A stretch of DNA of 64,000 bases from Aedes albopictus (taxonomy: Eukaryota > Arthropoda > Insecta > Diptera > Culicidae), in the NCBI RefSeq assembly GCF_035046485.1, contig NC_085137.1, forward strand, positions 15,901,346 to 15,965,345. The letters run 5' to 3'. The notes under the pieces are model-generated. The model was not told where the DNA came from. It was given only the letters and a program-made list of their open reading frames with translations, and searched no databases. The translations under genes were made by a program, and so were the position numbers. Positions 33,715 through 45,605 of this stretch are shown one piece after another (the first letter of the stretch is position 1; the number at the start of each line of letters is the position of its first letter).

Positions 33715-34870
33715 GGAATTCTAACGGAGATTTTCAAAAAAATCCTTTTATATATTTCGCTAAAAACATTTCCAGACATTTCTCCAGAAGTTGCTGGAAT
33801 TCCTCCAGACATTCTTGCTAATATTCCATTCCTGACGGGCTTTCTCCAGCAGTTTATACAGAATCTCTTCTAGGAATGTATCCAGGAATTTCTGTAGAAA
33901 TTGTTCCGATACCTCCTCCTAGAATTACTTCTTGGGTTTATCCTGAAATATATCAAGTGATTTTTATAAGAAGTCGTTAAGATTCTTCTACAGATTTCCC
34001 TAATGCTTTCCCTAATCTCCGCTTGGCGTTCCTACAAGAATATCTCTTTCTATTGCTTCGGAAATTTCTCTTTTGATTCTTCGGAATTCATGCAGCGATT
34101 CTAACTCAAGACCAACAATTGAAAAGGCCGCATCAACATTTTGTAAACAAACATGTTTCTGACGACTTGCGGCCTTTTGAACTCCACCCACACACCTCAC
34201 CACCACTAACAGAAAGCGCAAACATCAAGCTTGCTGTTAATGGTGGTGAGATGCGTGGGTGGATCCCAGAAGGCCCTATGTCGACAGAAACATGTTTGTT
34301 TACGCAATGTTGATGCGGCCTTTTCAATTGTTGGTCTTGAACTTGAAATTCTCCTGGAATTCATGCTAGAATTTCTCAAGCCTTTTCTGTTGGGGTTCCT
34401 ATAGAAATTGCTCCACGTATGCTTACAAAATTTTTTGAGGAATTCCTCCGCAGATTTCCACAGAAATTTCATCTGGAATCCCAACAGGGATTTCTTTAGA
34501 TATTTCAATAGGAATTCCTCAAATGATTCTTCTAGTACTAGCTCCAGATTTATTCAGGAATTCCTATAGAGATTTCTTCGGAGATTGTATTAGGGATTAA
34601 TTAAGAAAACAGTCGAGGGATTTATCCGGGAACTTCCCTATATGTTTCTACAGAAATTACTTACGGGATTCCTGAAGTGCTTCTCCCGTTATTCCTGCGA
34701 GAATTCTTCCAGAGACTCTACCGGATACCTCACCTGGAATTTCACCCAGGAATTTCTACGAGGATTCTTTTCTCCTGATATTTGTTTAGGTTTTTTAAGA
34801 ATTCATCAACAGAAATTCTTCCAAAGATTTTTTCAGGGATACCTGTATGAATTTCTCTTACGATTCCTAT
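33715..34870 (-). repeat. Degenerate tract (complement orientation), split by a 233-bp element
   Basis: TTCC-rich words on plus (GGAATTCCTCC, AATTTCTACAG, GATTTCTTC) continue on both sides of the palindromic insertion 34107-34339. The Phe/Leu/Gln-rich ORFs here are not supported as genes. Confidence 0.65.
34107..34339. mobile_element. 233-bp palindromic element with AACT duplication
   Basis: The ends CAAGACCAACAATTGAAAAG and CTTTTCAATTGTTGGTCTTG are complementary, and the arms continue (GGCCGCATCAACATT, AAACAAACATGTTTC). AACT is duplicated outside (34103-34106 and 34340-34343). Two 64-aa frames reported on opposite strands are mirror images of each other, the expected effect of a palindrome. 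Confidence 0.85.
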
Positions 34871-35036
34871 GTGATAAGCGTGCTTTTTTGTTACTGGCGT
34901 AGCCGCTGCTCCTTATATTAAGCGTGTTTCTTGGACACACGACAGGGAATGTTTTAGGCTTGGAACACTTTGGAAATCAAAGCGGAGAAGCATCACACCT
35001 CCTTCATATCTTGCACCTCTCACTTGTTGCTATATA

Positions 35037-36367
35037 CAGGGGATGGCCAAAATGTTTGGGATAGGCAACTTTTTTTTCTCTCACAAAAAAGTTCAGCATG
35101 CTATAACTTTTCATAGAGCGCATCAAAAAATCTCAAATTTTGACTGTTTGTCAACCTATTATATGTGCATCATTGGTACAAATTTGGGTTTGATTGATTA
35201 ATATTTCGCAAAGTTAGAACCGTTCGGGTAAAACACCTTTTTTAGACAACGCATTTTTGAGCTGTCATATCTCGGAAACCAGTAAACCGAATTGAATGAA
35301 ATTTTGAACGTACACTAACAATGTGTAAATGCTTCACAAACTATTAAAACATAAATACTTTTTAAACGTTGAAAAAAGTTATCATGGATTGACACTTTTT
35401 GGACTTTTCTCGAAAAAATGTAATTTTTTTACATTAATGTGAATAAATTTTAGTGTTGATATCCAAAGATTTTCCACTTCTGTTCTCAAATTATCTCTAA
35501 TCAGATATATTAGAGCCTATTTAGATTGAAGGAAAAACACATTTAATAATTTTTGTGTGGTATTGTTAATTTTACTTATTTTCCTCTATATGGGTAAAAA
35601 TTTCAACCCGATATAACTTAATTCGCCGTGAGAAAATATTACATTTTATAACGTCGTATTGAGTATCAATATATTGTTGATAAACGTTAAAAAATTCATT
35701 CAATTTGGTTCACTGGTTTCCGAGTTATGACAGCTCAAAAATGAGTTGTCTAAAAAATAGTGTTTTACGCGAACGGTTCTAACTTCGCGAAAAATTAATC
35801 AATCGAGCCCTAATTTGTACCAATGATGCACACCAAGGTTGCGACCATTCATTTGCAAAGATTTACATTCATTTGCTATTATCTCAGTTCAGAAGCATGC
35901 TATCGAAAAACAATGTATGGATGGATTTAACCTTGTAGTTTTATCTGAAAGTTTGCCGAATAGCATTGGGGTCGCAAACGTATACCAAAGTCGTGAGCGA
36001 GCTGTGAAGGCAACTCTCAACGCGGTGAATGTAAAATTCATTCACGCTGTGGAAAGTTGCCTTCACAGCTCGCTCACGACTTTGGTATACGTTTGCGACC
36101 CCAATGTTATTCGACAAACTTTCAGATAAAACTACAAGGTTAAATTCATCCATACATTGTTTTTCGATAGCATGCTTCTGAACTGATAATAGCAAATGAA
36201 TGTAAATCTTTGCAAATGAATGGTCGCAACCTTGATGCACACATAATAGATTGACAAACAGTCAAAATTTGAGATTTTTTGATGCACTCTATGAAAAGTT
36301 ACAGCATGTTGAATTTTTTTGTGGGAGAAAAAAAGTTGCCTATCCCAAACATTTTGGCCATCCCCTG
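35037..36367. mobile_element. CAGGGGATGGCC family, copy C (contains an hAT-type element)
   Basis: The ends are CAGGGGATGGCCAAAATGTT and its complement, with TA at 35035-35036 and 36368-36369. The arms and spacer match copy A almost base for base. Removing the insertion 35834-36234 and one 8-bp duplicate leaves about 920 bp, the same as copy A. Confidence 0.9.
35834..36234. mobile_element. 401-bp hAT-type palindromic element with 8-bp duplication
   Basis: It starts CAAGGTTGCGACCATTCATT and ends with the complement (AATGAATGGTCGCAACCTTG). The arms are about 195 bp and nearly identical around a short centre near 36035. ATGCACAC is duplicated exactly (35826-35833 and 36235-36242), and copy A supplies the empty site (GATGCACATATAATAGG). 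The two roughly 100-aa frames, one per strand with the same sequence, come from the palindrome. Confidence 0.92.
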
Positions 36368-36688
36368 TATTTATTTATATTTATCGGGTCTATATGCCAT
36401 ACTAACAAGTACATGGCTCCAGAGGTACATTCACCTCCATTGGGGATATTTGTGCCATAAAGTTAAAATGCTCCTTAAATTTCAGCAGCGGAGATCCCCT
36501 CGGAAAAAGACCTGCCCCAACCAGCAGCCATTACCGGGAAGAAAAGCGGATAAACTCCCTTCCGCGTCAAACGTACACAAGTTAAACACGTCCGCTCCCC
36601 AGCTTGACTATTCGCCGCCCATTCGAAAATGCTCCAAATCAGTTCAGGAAGGAGGGCGAGAGCACCTAAGCTGCTTCGCCACGCGCTA

Positions 36689-36901
36689 GGGTCTTGTACC
36701 ATTTGGGCAGGTGTACCTATTTTGGGCACTTGCCGTTATAACTAAGTTAATTTCAATCCAATTGATTTGAATTTTTGTATAGAGTTAGGCACGTACAGTA
36801 TCTAACTCTGTACAAAAATTCAAATCAATCGATTTGAAATTGACTTAGTTATACCGGCAAGTGCCCAAAATAGGTACACCTGCCCAAATGGTACAAGACC
36901 C
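36689..36901. mobile_element. 213-bp TA-flanked foldback element, copy 1
   Basis: It starts GGGTCTTGTACCATTTGGGC and ends GCCCAAATGGTACAAGACCC, with TA at 36687-36688 and 36902-36903. The arms are about 100 bp. It has the same length as the copy at 60573-60785 and by eye differs from it at 11 positions. Confidence 0.92.
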
Positions 36902-36903
36902 TA

Positions 36904-38980
36904 TGTACAATCGGTTTACCAGAGTGCTGCTGCTACTGCTGTTGCCTGCAGCACTCGATGAGTGTTTGGCAACAAAACGCGTAAACATATTTTTCACATC
37001 GAATTGCAGCAGCAGCAGCAGCAACTGGCATGCCAGGACGCCAGCCTACCAGCCAACCAGCCAGGAGCGCATCTCTTGACATTCCCGACCGGCAAACAAC
37101 ACAAACCTCTTGTGAGCCTGGTGAGGTCCTGGTGGTGGTGTTGCGCTCTCGCTTTTGCCCGACAATCACATCCCAAATAACAAAGCATCCCCCGGAACCA
37201 TCCAGCACCACCACCATATTGACACGGTCGGTCGGTCGGGGCTTCATATATGGGAGCAGTAGTAGGTAGCGGTATGATGGGAGGCGATGGGCCGTAAGCA
37301 CACAAACAATGGCAAAATGATATGTGTACCGTCGTGTTGGCTGGGTTACACAATTCGGGACTGTTTCGTGCGGGAAGAGCTCTCTACAGATTCCAGGCAG
37401 CAGAATCCTGACAAATGCTAACATTGTAGGAAAATATTTATTTTACGAGTTATGAGTGTTGCCAGGCCAAGAGATGAGAGACGAGTCGTGTGTGTGTGCG
37501 CGCTTCTGTGTGCTTTTCCAGTATCGCTAGTAATTATGTGAATTAACTAACGATGGTGATATGATCCCAACCCATCACAGGACTGGATTAGGACTACCGA
37601 CTACTGTGAGTGGGAACGTCAAAGAGTAGATTTGTGTGATTGAACCGAGTCAACATGTCGGGAAATCCAATTGGGACCGCTTAACGAACCGATCACGCTT
37701 GCTCCGGGAAAAAATCGACACCAATTAATTCCGTTAATTGAATGCATACTACCCCTAATCGTATGCAATTGGCGAAGTTCGCTAACGAACGGGCATCTTT
37801 TTTGCCTTACTCCACATGGTGTGCCTAGAGGCGCACCGAAAGGCTATAAGATCATTTGTATTTGATTGCATCTCTAGGATAGAAATCTACTTCGTCGTAT
37901 GCGCTAATTCCCGTCATATCAGGCGGATAATAACAAACATTCCAACTTACCTTGACCAACGCCTCATCAGATGGAAGCAAAAAGATGCAGACTATTAATA
38001 ACCAGCCCCCATTTACTTCACTTACGAGTTGATTTTTTTTTCGTTCTGCGTACGACGAAGGCAACCGCTTGAAAGCAGCAGCTAGCCGAATTGTTTTTCA
38101 TCGTGGTTAAATTTTTATTTCATGAGATTCACTTACTGAACTGACCTTTAATTCACACCCCACAAAAGCCCTGTAGTACGTTAAAAGTGGATTTCACTAC
38201 ACTGCAGAATGCAGCAAAAGCTGTTCAATTAATTAAATGAATCATTTTCCCCCGTCGGTAAAATGTAAACAACAAATTGTCTTCGTCTATGTAGGTAGGA
38301 TGCAAGCAAATGTGGACGTGGATTTTCTGCATACGAAACATCGTATTTCTTAATCAAAGAGAAAGAGTTCTTCATGGCACTGTAATGGCGTATTTTGAAG
38401 AATATTTTGGCATTTTAAAGCTACATCCATTTCAATTTAAAAGCATTCTGCTCAAAAGTACTTTGAACACTTCATTTGATTTGAATTGCGAAGAATTTGA
38501 CCAACTTTTCGAATAGACACCTGCAGTAAAATCATAATTTTTGGCCATCCTATGCATCATAGTGTCACGTAGAAGATGTGCCAGGAATTGATTTCAGGTT
38601 GTGACCGAAATAGACGTGAACTAGACGGAAACAAAATTCGATGGACAATTATTCAATCTTATTGTTTTAGGAAAATAAAAGTTGTTACACAATAATTCTT
38701 TACTTGATATGGAAGAAAATTTTTAATGTTCGATTTTTTCTAGGTGGACAAAGCTAGGAATCGAAAGTTAAAGAGTAGCTCTTGCAAATGCCAAAGAAAA
38801 AGTGTTGATATATTAAAAATCTGAGAGTTCTGGAGGGCCAAATTTGAGCAATTTGTATAGAAATTTCAGTTTTTTTGCGCTCCATCCCGAAAGGGATACA
38901 AATTTTTTGCGCAATTAATAAAGTTCTATGTTTATCTTATCTTATGTCTACACACGTAGTAAAGTGTGGTAAACAAACAA
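36904..38980. other. Low-copy intron island
   Basis: GC-richer at 36920-37420 with CAG/CTG and CCA words, AT-rich after 38100. The long minus-strand frames at 36933-37424 and 36994-37353 overlap in different registers and show only low-complexity residues, so I do not call a gene. A weak exon-like segment lies at 37951-37991. Confidence 0.35.
37006..37023 (+). repeat. (CAG)n microsatellite
   Basis: Six tandem CAG/GCA triplets. Confidence 0.9.
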
Positions 38981-38984
38981 TTAG

Positions 38985-39040
38985 TTACCCCTGAAGATGA
39001 CACATAACCGCAGTGTCGAAACGTCGGGCAAATAATAAAC
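38985..39040 (+). repeat. CTGAAGA-hairpin-GAAACGTCGG motif
   Basis: CTGAAGAT is followed by GACAC...GTGTC (a 5-bp stem) and GAAACGTCGGGC. The same layout is at 49249-49284 (GATCC/GGATC stem) and 42155-42190, and inside the hairpin at 6575. It is recalled as a motif near the ends of Penelope-like and similar retroelements; no element body was recognised here. Confidence 0.4.
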
Positions 39041-39166
39041 GTCGCTTTCCGTATTGAAGACTGCATAAACGTTCAAATTCTGTAGGAAACTCCTCAGTCG
39101 ATCCGCCAAAACAGTAATCATTAACCATTTTTGGAAGAATTCGTTCAGAAATTAAGTCAGAATTTC

Positions 39167-39318
39167 TCCGTACTACGTAGACTTATTTTTTGCCATCTAA
39201 GACCCCCCTTTCCCCCTCGTAGACTTTTGTAAATAGCAAATGTTCGAAATTTGTATAAAGTGTAGACTTTGGGCAGACCAACCCTTCCCCCGCAGAGTAC
39301 TAGTTAATGGACAGAAGA
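39167..39318. mobile_element. CTACGTAGACTT / CCTCGTAGACTT element, copy 2
   Basis: TACTACGTAGACTTATTTTT, CTAAGACCCCCCTTTCCCCC then TCGTAGACTTTTGTAAATA, and GTTCGAAATTTGTATAAAG match copy 1 (33600). The right part has GTGTAGACTTTGGG and CCCTTCCCCCGC. The boundaries are approximate; it interrupts a degenerate tract. Confidence 0.5.
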
Positions 39319-39329
39319 ATTCGTGGATG

Positions 39330-42300
39330 ACTTTTTGGATGACGTTCTAGACCTAGACGAACTCCTGGAAGGGCACTGGATGAATTCCTGGAGAAATTTC
39401 AGAACGACTTGTAAGAATTCCCTAAGAACTTTCTGAAAAACCATAAAAAGAAAGGATTTTTCAGATTTCTAGGAATTTTTGATTTCAAGATTTTCTGGAA
39501 AACCTACCAGAAGCATTCCTGGAGAACTTTTAGAAGGAATTCTTGAAGGACGTTTCTATACGAATTTCTGATGGGTTCCCTGGAAAACTTTGTGAAGAAC
39601 TTCTTGGAAGAATTTCTACAGAATGTTCTGAATAAACTCCTGTTAGAGTTTCTGGAAGAATTCCTAGATCAGTCTGAAAAAGACATACCAGAGGACTTCC
39701 CCGAAGAATTCTTGACAGGTTTGTCTGAAGAATTCCCAGAGAACTTTCCAGATAATTTATTACACTCATATCCAGAAGAATTGGTTGGCGTTAAGTCAGA
39801 CCGGACCGTCTGTTTTCAATGGTTTCGAGAAAATGTCCTGCAAGCACTTGAAATTTCAAATCTCTGGCATTCTATCAAAATGACGTCGAAAAGTTCAGGT
39901 TTAACGAATTCATCAGCTTATCTTTACCTGCCCGAAAAATCGCGTAGTCCACTCTGACTGAACGCTGACCATTTCCTGGAGAGCGTCCTTTATGGAGACC
40001 TTTCTGTATTTACTGGACACCATCCCTGAAGAATTCCTGAAAAATTCACCGCAGGAAATCTTGCAAGAGGACTTCTTGGAGAAGTTTATTGGTAAAAATT
40101 CTTCTAGGATGGGGAAATTCTTGGATTTTTCTGAAGGACTTCTCTTTAAACTGGAAAATTGCTGGTAGGAATTCTTGGTAAAGTTTCTAGAAAGAATTTC
40201 TTAAAAAGTTCCAGAAAGGCGACGTATCAGAGGATTTCCCTCGAAGAATTCCAGGAAGAATTCTTGACAGACTTTTCCGAAGAATGCCTAGAGGACTTTC
40301 AGAAGAAATTTCTGGAGCACTTCCCAGATTTTTTATTGGAGTAATATCCAAAAGAATTCCTGGAGACCGTCCATTAAAAGATTTTATGGAGAGCTTTCTG
40401 TATTTACTCGAGAACTTCTGAAGGATTTCCCAGAATTCACTGGAGGAAATCTTCGAAAAAAATATTGGAAGACTTTCAGAAGGATTTCTAGGAAAACATT
40501 CTCGATGAATTCTTGAAAGAACGTGTCAATATGCGAAATTACTGGAAACTTCCTGTAGGAGAAATTTCTGCAGAATTTTTGGAATAGTTCCTGGGAAAAT
40601 TCTTGGAGATTTCCTGAATGGAGAATTTCGGGTCGAGCTTTTCGAAGAATTCTTGGAAAAGTTCGCGGAAGAATTCTCAAAATACATTCCGGAAAACTTC
40701 CTGAAGATTTTCCGCAAGGAATTTCAAGAGGCCTTTTCAGGGGAGCTCTATGAGGAAGAATAGTCTTTCTGGAGAACTTGTAAACTGTTTTTTTTTCTCT
40801 TAGGAATTCTTGGAAAACTTCTAGAAATAATTTATGAAGGACATCCTTAAACAATTTGATGGCTTATTGAAGGAACTTTTGGTTGGATAACGTTCTGAAA
40901 GAATTTCTCAAAGACTTTCTAAAAACTTATTTAAGGACGTTCAGAAAAAGCTCATGTGGACTTGTTGCAAGTATTCTTTGGTAAAGTTCTGAATGAGTCC
41001 CCCTGAAGGATTTCTTTTAGAACTTGCTGAAAAAAGTGCCAGGCACCTCTGAAAGAATACCTGTGGAACTTTCCCGATGTGGAGAAATTTTTTCAAGATT
41101 TCCTGGAAGTACTGCTGGAGAAAGTCACGAAAGATTTTCTGGAGGAGTTTTTAGAGAATTTTTTGGAGAACATATCCAAAGTAATCCCGGAGGGCTTTGG
41201 GAGGATATTTCTGGAGGACATTGTAGATGAATTCAGGAAAAAAATTCTGGAGGGCTTCTTGGAAGACGTTTTAGGCGAATTGCTGCAGGCATCCTTAAAA
41301 ATCTTCCTGTAGCATTTCCCAAAGGGATTTCTGCAAGATTTCATGAATACATCCTTGGAGAACTTGTTGGAGAATTAACTCGAAGAATTCCTGTAGAACT
41401 TTCAAGAGGAATTTCTGGAGAATTCTGGGCTTATTAGGAGACTTTTTTTGGTAATGTTCTGAACGAGTTCCTGGAGGACTTCCTAAACAGGCGCTGAAGA
41501 AGTGCCTAGAAGAATTCCTGTGGAACTTTCCCGATGAATTCCAGGGGCACTTTGTGGGGACATTCTTTCAAGATTTTCTGAAAGTGTTCCTGGAGAATGG
41601 TATAAAGGAGAAGTCTTGATTTTTTTTGGGGACATACCCGAAGAAATCCTGGAGAATTTGTAGAATTTCGAAGAATTCATTGAAGATCTCCCGAAGGAAT
41701 TTGTGGAGGACTTTCGGAGAAAATTTCAGGAGGACATCAAAGAAAACTTTGTGAGTGATTTTACAAAAAAAAAAACCTGAAGAATTTACGGGAGGGCTTC
41801 TTGGAAGATGTTCTAGACGAATTGGGTTATTCCTAAATTGTTTTCCGAAGCATTTTCCGAAGAGGTTCCTGAAAAACTCTCTGGGTTCATTCATGGAGAA
41901 CTCCTGTAGAAAAATTCCTGTAGAACTTCCCTGAAGAATTTGGGAAGGAATTTCTGAAGGACATACCCCCAAACATTCTTCTATACAGAGAAATGCTACA
42001 AAATGCTACAAAAACGGCTGAACAGTCTCGAAGAAATCAAACGATATTATTTGATTTTGCCCAACGTTTTGACCACTTTTTTGGTATTGCTCAGGGAGTT
42101 AATCTTCAATTTTATGTAGAACATTTGATGAAGAACGATAATACCGATGAACCTTCTGAAAAAGACCAAAAAAGTGATCGAAACGTTGGGCAAAATCAAA
42201 TAATATATTTTGATTTACTCGAGACTGGACATCCTGAATTAGTTCCAGGTGGACATTCTGGAGAAATCTATTCGCAATTTTCTGGATCAGTTCTTAGAGA

Positions 42301-42510
42301 AACTAGAAAATACTTATTGGAGGAATTCTTGGAGAACTTCCTGAAGTACTTTCCCGAAGAATTCTTCCTGAACAACTTTTAGAACAAATTTCTCATCAAC
42401 TTCTCTGAGTTTCTTATAGAGGAGTTTCCAGAAGAATTCTTGGAAAGCTTATTCAATGAATTCATGAACAAATTCTCTGAGGAATTAAAAAAAAAACTTC
42501 CTGGAAGAAT
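39330..42510 (+). repeat. Degenerate GAATTCCTGGAGAA tract, 3 kb
   Basis: This is the longest run in the window of GAATTCTTGGA, GGACTTCCTGAAG, AATTTCTGGAG-type words with a loose 12/24-nt rhythm. It gives long frames rich in Glu, Phe and Leu ('EEFLE', 'FLEEF') on plus and Phe/Ser/Arg on minus in several registers at once, which argues against real protein. 39790-39960 and 41990-42230 are non-repeat interruptions. Confidence 0.75.
42044..42206. repeat. Foldback carrying the GAAACGTTGGGC motif
   Basis: ATATTATTTGATTTTGCCCA then ACGTTTTGACC on the left (42044-42085) is complementary to GATCGAAACGTTGGGC then AAAATCAAATAATAT on the right (about 42165-42206), with 3 to 4 mismatches. It is inserted within the degenerate tract. 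Confidence 0.75.
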
Positions 42511-44256
42511 GACAATGATTTTATTGCCCTTTTCCGGCTATACCAGTCGGCTCAGGGCTGGTAGCAACATCTGATGGTCAAAATAGTTAATTTAGTGACC
42601 GATTTCTCGAAAATAGTGACCAAATAGTGACTTACAGATAACAAAAAAGTGACTAAATAGTGACTTTTGGCACAACACAATTATTAGTGATTAAAAATTG
42701 TTGGACGAGTTTGATTCAGAAAAGCCAGAAGTATCGTATGATGAACATTTTCAAGAAAAAAACTTTCACTCATTCCTGGTTGATAAAGAAATTCTTGGCA
42801 ATTTTATCTGAGGAATTCAAGAAAAAACACTCAGAGGTTTATTGAACGAGTTGCTGAATAGATCTCTATGAACATAATTTTCGGGCATTTTCTTCGTACT
42901 TGTAGACAGATTTCAGGGAAATATTTTGGAGTGATATTTGCTAAAATTCCTGGAGAAAACTATACTAAGAATGGAAATAAAAATATTGAAATTTTCACAT
43001 TTCGTGGCGGTGTGTCCTAGGTAATGGCTTGGAAAACTTGTTGCATTGAAAATTTGTTAGCATAAAACTTGAACATTACGAACATTTTCTCCAATAAGTT
43101 ATCTCTTTTTTCATATCAAAACGGATACGAAAAGAAAAAATATGTTGTTTTGATTTGCGCCTGACATTGACATAGCAAAGTCATGTTCTCGGCTGATTAT
43201 TGGGTTTATCCGAGGAATAAAAATGTAGAAACATTTTGGGAGGACTTTGTCAGTTTTTCTCTGGGAAGAAAGTTTTCTTCAAATATAAAAGTGTTTATTT
43301 TATGGTACTCCTGAAACAAACCAAACATTTTTCTGCAGATTTTTGGGTGGTATCATCTCGAAGATTTCTCAAGATGTTTCTTTTTTTGAGGTATTTTTCA
43401 GAAAATATTCGTGAAGTACACTGTAAAACATTTTCCACACATTCTAGAGGGATTAAACCACCTTTTCAGGATTGTGTATATGTTAGATATTCCTTAATGA
43501 ATTTTATCCACGTATGTGGCAACCCTAATCCCACCTAATGCATCTGACAGGAGCCAACATCTACCGTGTATCCACAATGGAATCCTTTGTGGATACACAA
43601 ATGTTTATTACAAGATGTTGGATTCTTAAAAATGACGGCCTCGCACCCTGGTGATTTTATATATCAGGCTCACGAAATCTGCCAGAAGTTCTTCCAGGAA
43701 CGGCACCGCAATACGAAAGATGTTGCCAAAAAATAAAAATCATACAGAAGTTCTTACATATATATGCGAAGAAACATAAGGCTTCCAGCATACTCACTGT
43801 AATTTTGCCAGTAATTTTCTTAAAAACATCTGAATTCTTATTGTCAAATTTCTGTTTCAAATGTAGTCGCATGAATCATATGTAAAAAAGGCAACACTAA
43901 TAATCAAAGCCAGTTACTCTATAAAGACGATTGATGAATTTGCCAACATACCTTTGTTGATTCGACATTTTATTGTCTCCAATACACAAAGCTTTACCCA
44001 ACTAACATTTATTGTGAATGTAAACGTCAACAAAGCGTCCTCAATACGGCTTGATGCTGAGTTACTGTGTTGTACATATAGATGGAAGCTTCTATGCAAG
44101 CCCTATACCAATGAATCTGGCGAACTTAATCAGCATGTATATGCTGTGCGAGAAGCTTCTATGCCACCAAGTCATAGCTCTTTTCTCGGCTCCTATGTAA
44201 CCACTAACTGAATAACATCTTGAGAAGGCGCTTTTTCAGCCTTTTCGCAGTTTTTA

Positions 44257-44460
44257 TTAAATAATAGTTATACGGCATCCCCAAATTAAACGTTTAAATA
44301 TAATTAGGTTATGGATACCGTGACGCAATACATGTGGAACTGGAATTATCACTTTGAAAGTTGAATAATTAAAGTACTTGCCGCTATTTGGAATCGAACT
44401 CCCGATCTCCGTATCCACTGGTCCCGATGATGTCCTCGCTGCCACACTGCTATATATAAA
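44257..44460 (-). mobile_element. Possible tRNA-derived SINE fragment
   Basis: On minus, GCAGTGTGGCAGCGAGGACA then TCATCGGGACCAGTGG... and GGGAGTTCGATTCC (a B box) have tRNA-like order. The downstream sequence to 44257 has no recognised tail. No TSD was found. It lies within the 2.95-kb hAT-type element. Confidence 0.4.
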
Positions 44461-44569
44461 TAACATAGAAAATAGCCCGTTTTGTTTTACTCTAGACAAG
44501 GCTTCATAATTGTGCCACAAAAAACCTTACCCAATTCATCTTGCTGCAAAAGCTTGTGAAACGTCAAAC

Positions 44570-45110
44570 GCAATAATGTTTACATTGAACAAGCTGTGTG
44601 ATTGCGCCAACAGATTCTTCTTCATAGCTTCTAGCTGAAAGAGTGTTCTTTAAACGGCTACGAAGCGCTGCTGTTTTGTGCTTTGGCAACATTACAAAAC
44701 GTACTGTATAAAAGCAGCTGTTGTAGTGGCTGGGACTCTTACTCGATTTGCACATCTTCCGGAAAATCTTCCGGCATTGTGTGCAATGAAAGCAACCCAA
44801 ATAATTTCACAGCACAGAGATGGATAGCTGTAAAGAATTTGTGTAATAGCTATATATCCCGCTTAAAGTTTGTTTTGACAATAATGTTTACATCCGACAA
44901 GCCGTGTTGGTAAACCAACAGTTTCTTTATTACAGATTCTAGCCGTAATGAAATCGCATAACGGCCTTTAAAGCACTGCTGGTTTGGGGATTTATCAGTA
45001 TAACGAGAGGTACTGTATAGTAGCAGCTGTTTTGTTAGTGGAGACTCCTATTCGATGTGTTCAAGTTTTCACATCTTCCGGGAAATCTCCCGGAGTTGCA
45101 ATAGAGTGGA
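44570..45110 (+). repeat. Diverged tandem duplication, about 308-bp spacing
   Basis: AATAATGTTTACATTGAACA (about 44572) recurs as AATAATGTTTACATCCGACA (44880). They are followed in both copies by TTCTAGC, AAACGGC/ACGGCC, GTACTGTATA, AGCAGCTGTT, GACTC and CACATCTTCCGG.AAATC. The two copies differ by substitutions and indels. Confidence 0.75.
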
Positions 45111-45605
45111 GTAAAGGCAGCCCCAGTGACAAGCAATGGATTTCTGAAAACCGAGTTTGGTAATTGGATGGTGCTTGTTTTGCAGTCGTGTATTAGCTTA
45201 TGCTTTATGTTTGACTAGCTTTCCTTTTATTCAGCGTTGACTGCTTTTACTCGATGGTTACACAACAGAAAGCAAATGACTGAAGCTTATAGCGCTGAAA
45301 ATGTTAGTTGGGTAGATACTTTTTAGATACCATCTTTTGTTCTACTCACAGACAAAATTTTAGGACAATGAAAATAGTTGAAAATAGTGACTTTTTAACG
45401 GAAAAAGTGACTTTAGTTGAAAAGTCTTGAAAATAGTGACTTTATAGTGACTTACACGAAAATAGTGACCAAGTCACTAAATAGTGACTCGCTACCAGGC
45501 CTGCAGTCGGCTAGTATGTCTGAAATAGACGTAAAAACTTGAAGTATTTTTAGGCAAAGTACGTTTAATTGGCAAATTGAGAGATAAATTTGTGAAAAAA
45601 TTACC

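Larger units (their letters stand above)
42553..45504. mobile_element. 2.95-kb hAT-type element with AGTGACTT subterminal repeats
   Basis: The ends CAGGGCTGGTAGC and GCTACCAGGCCTG(C) are inverted with one or two mismatches. The 8-bp AGTCGGCT is duplicated outside (42545-42552 and 45505-45512). The words AATAGTGAC and AGTGACTT recur about five times in the left 120 bp and about eight times at 45380-45490. The interior holds a tRNA-like repeat and a tandem duplication but no transposase ORF. Confidence 0.85.

Noticed and set aside
35839..36240. Two similar open frames on opposite strands
   Set aside because: They are mirror products of the palindromic hAT-type element.
36933..37424. 163-codon minus-strand open frame (and overlapping frames)
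   Set aside because: Several frames are open at once in a CAG/CCA-rich, GC-richer stretch; the residues are low-complexity and no domain or splice signals support them.
39571..39957. Acidic, Phe/Leu/Glu-rich 128-codon frame
   Set aside because: The 'EEFLE' pattern reflects the repeat words, and other frames in the same tract are equally open.
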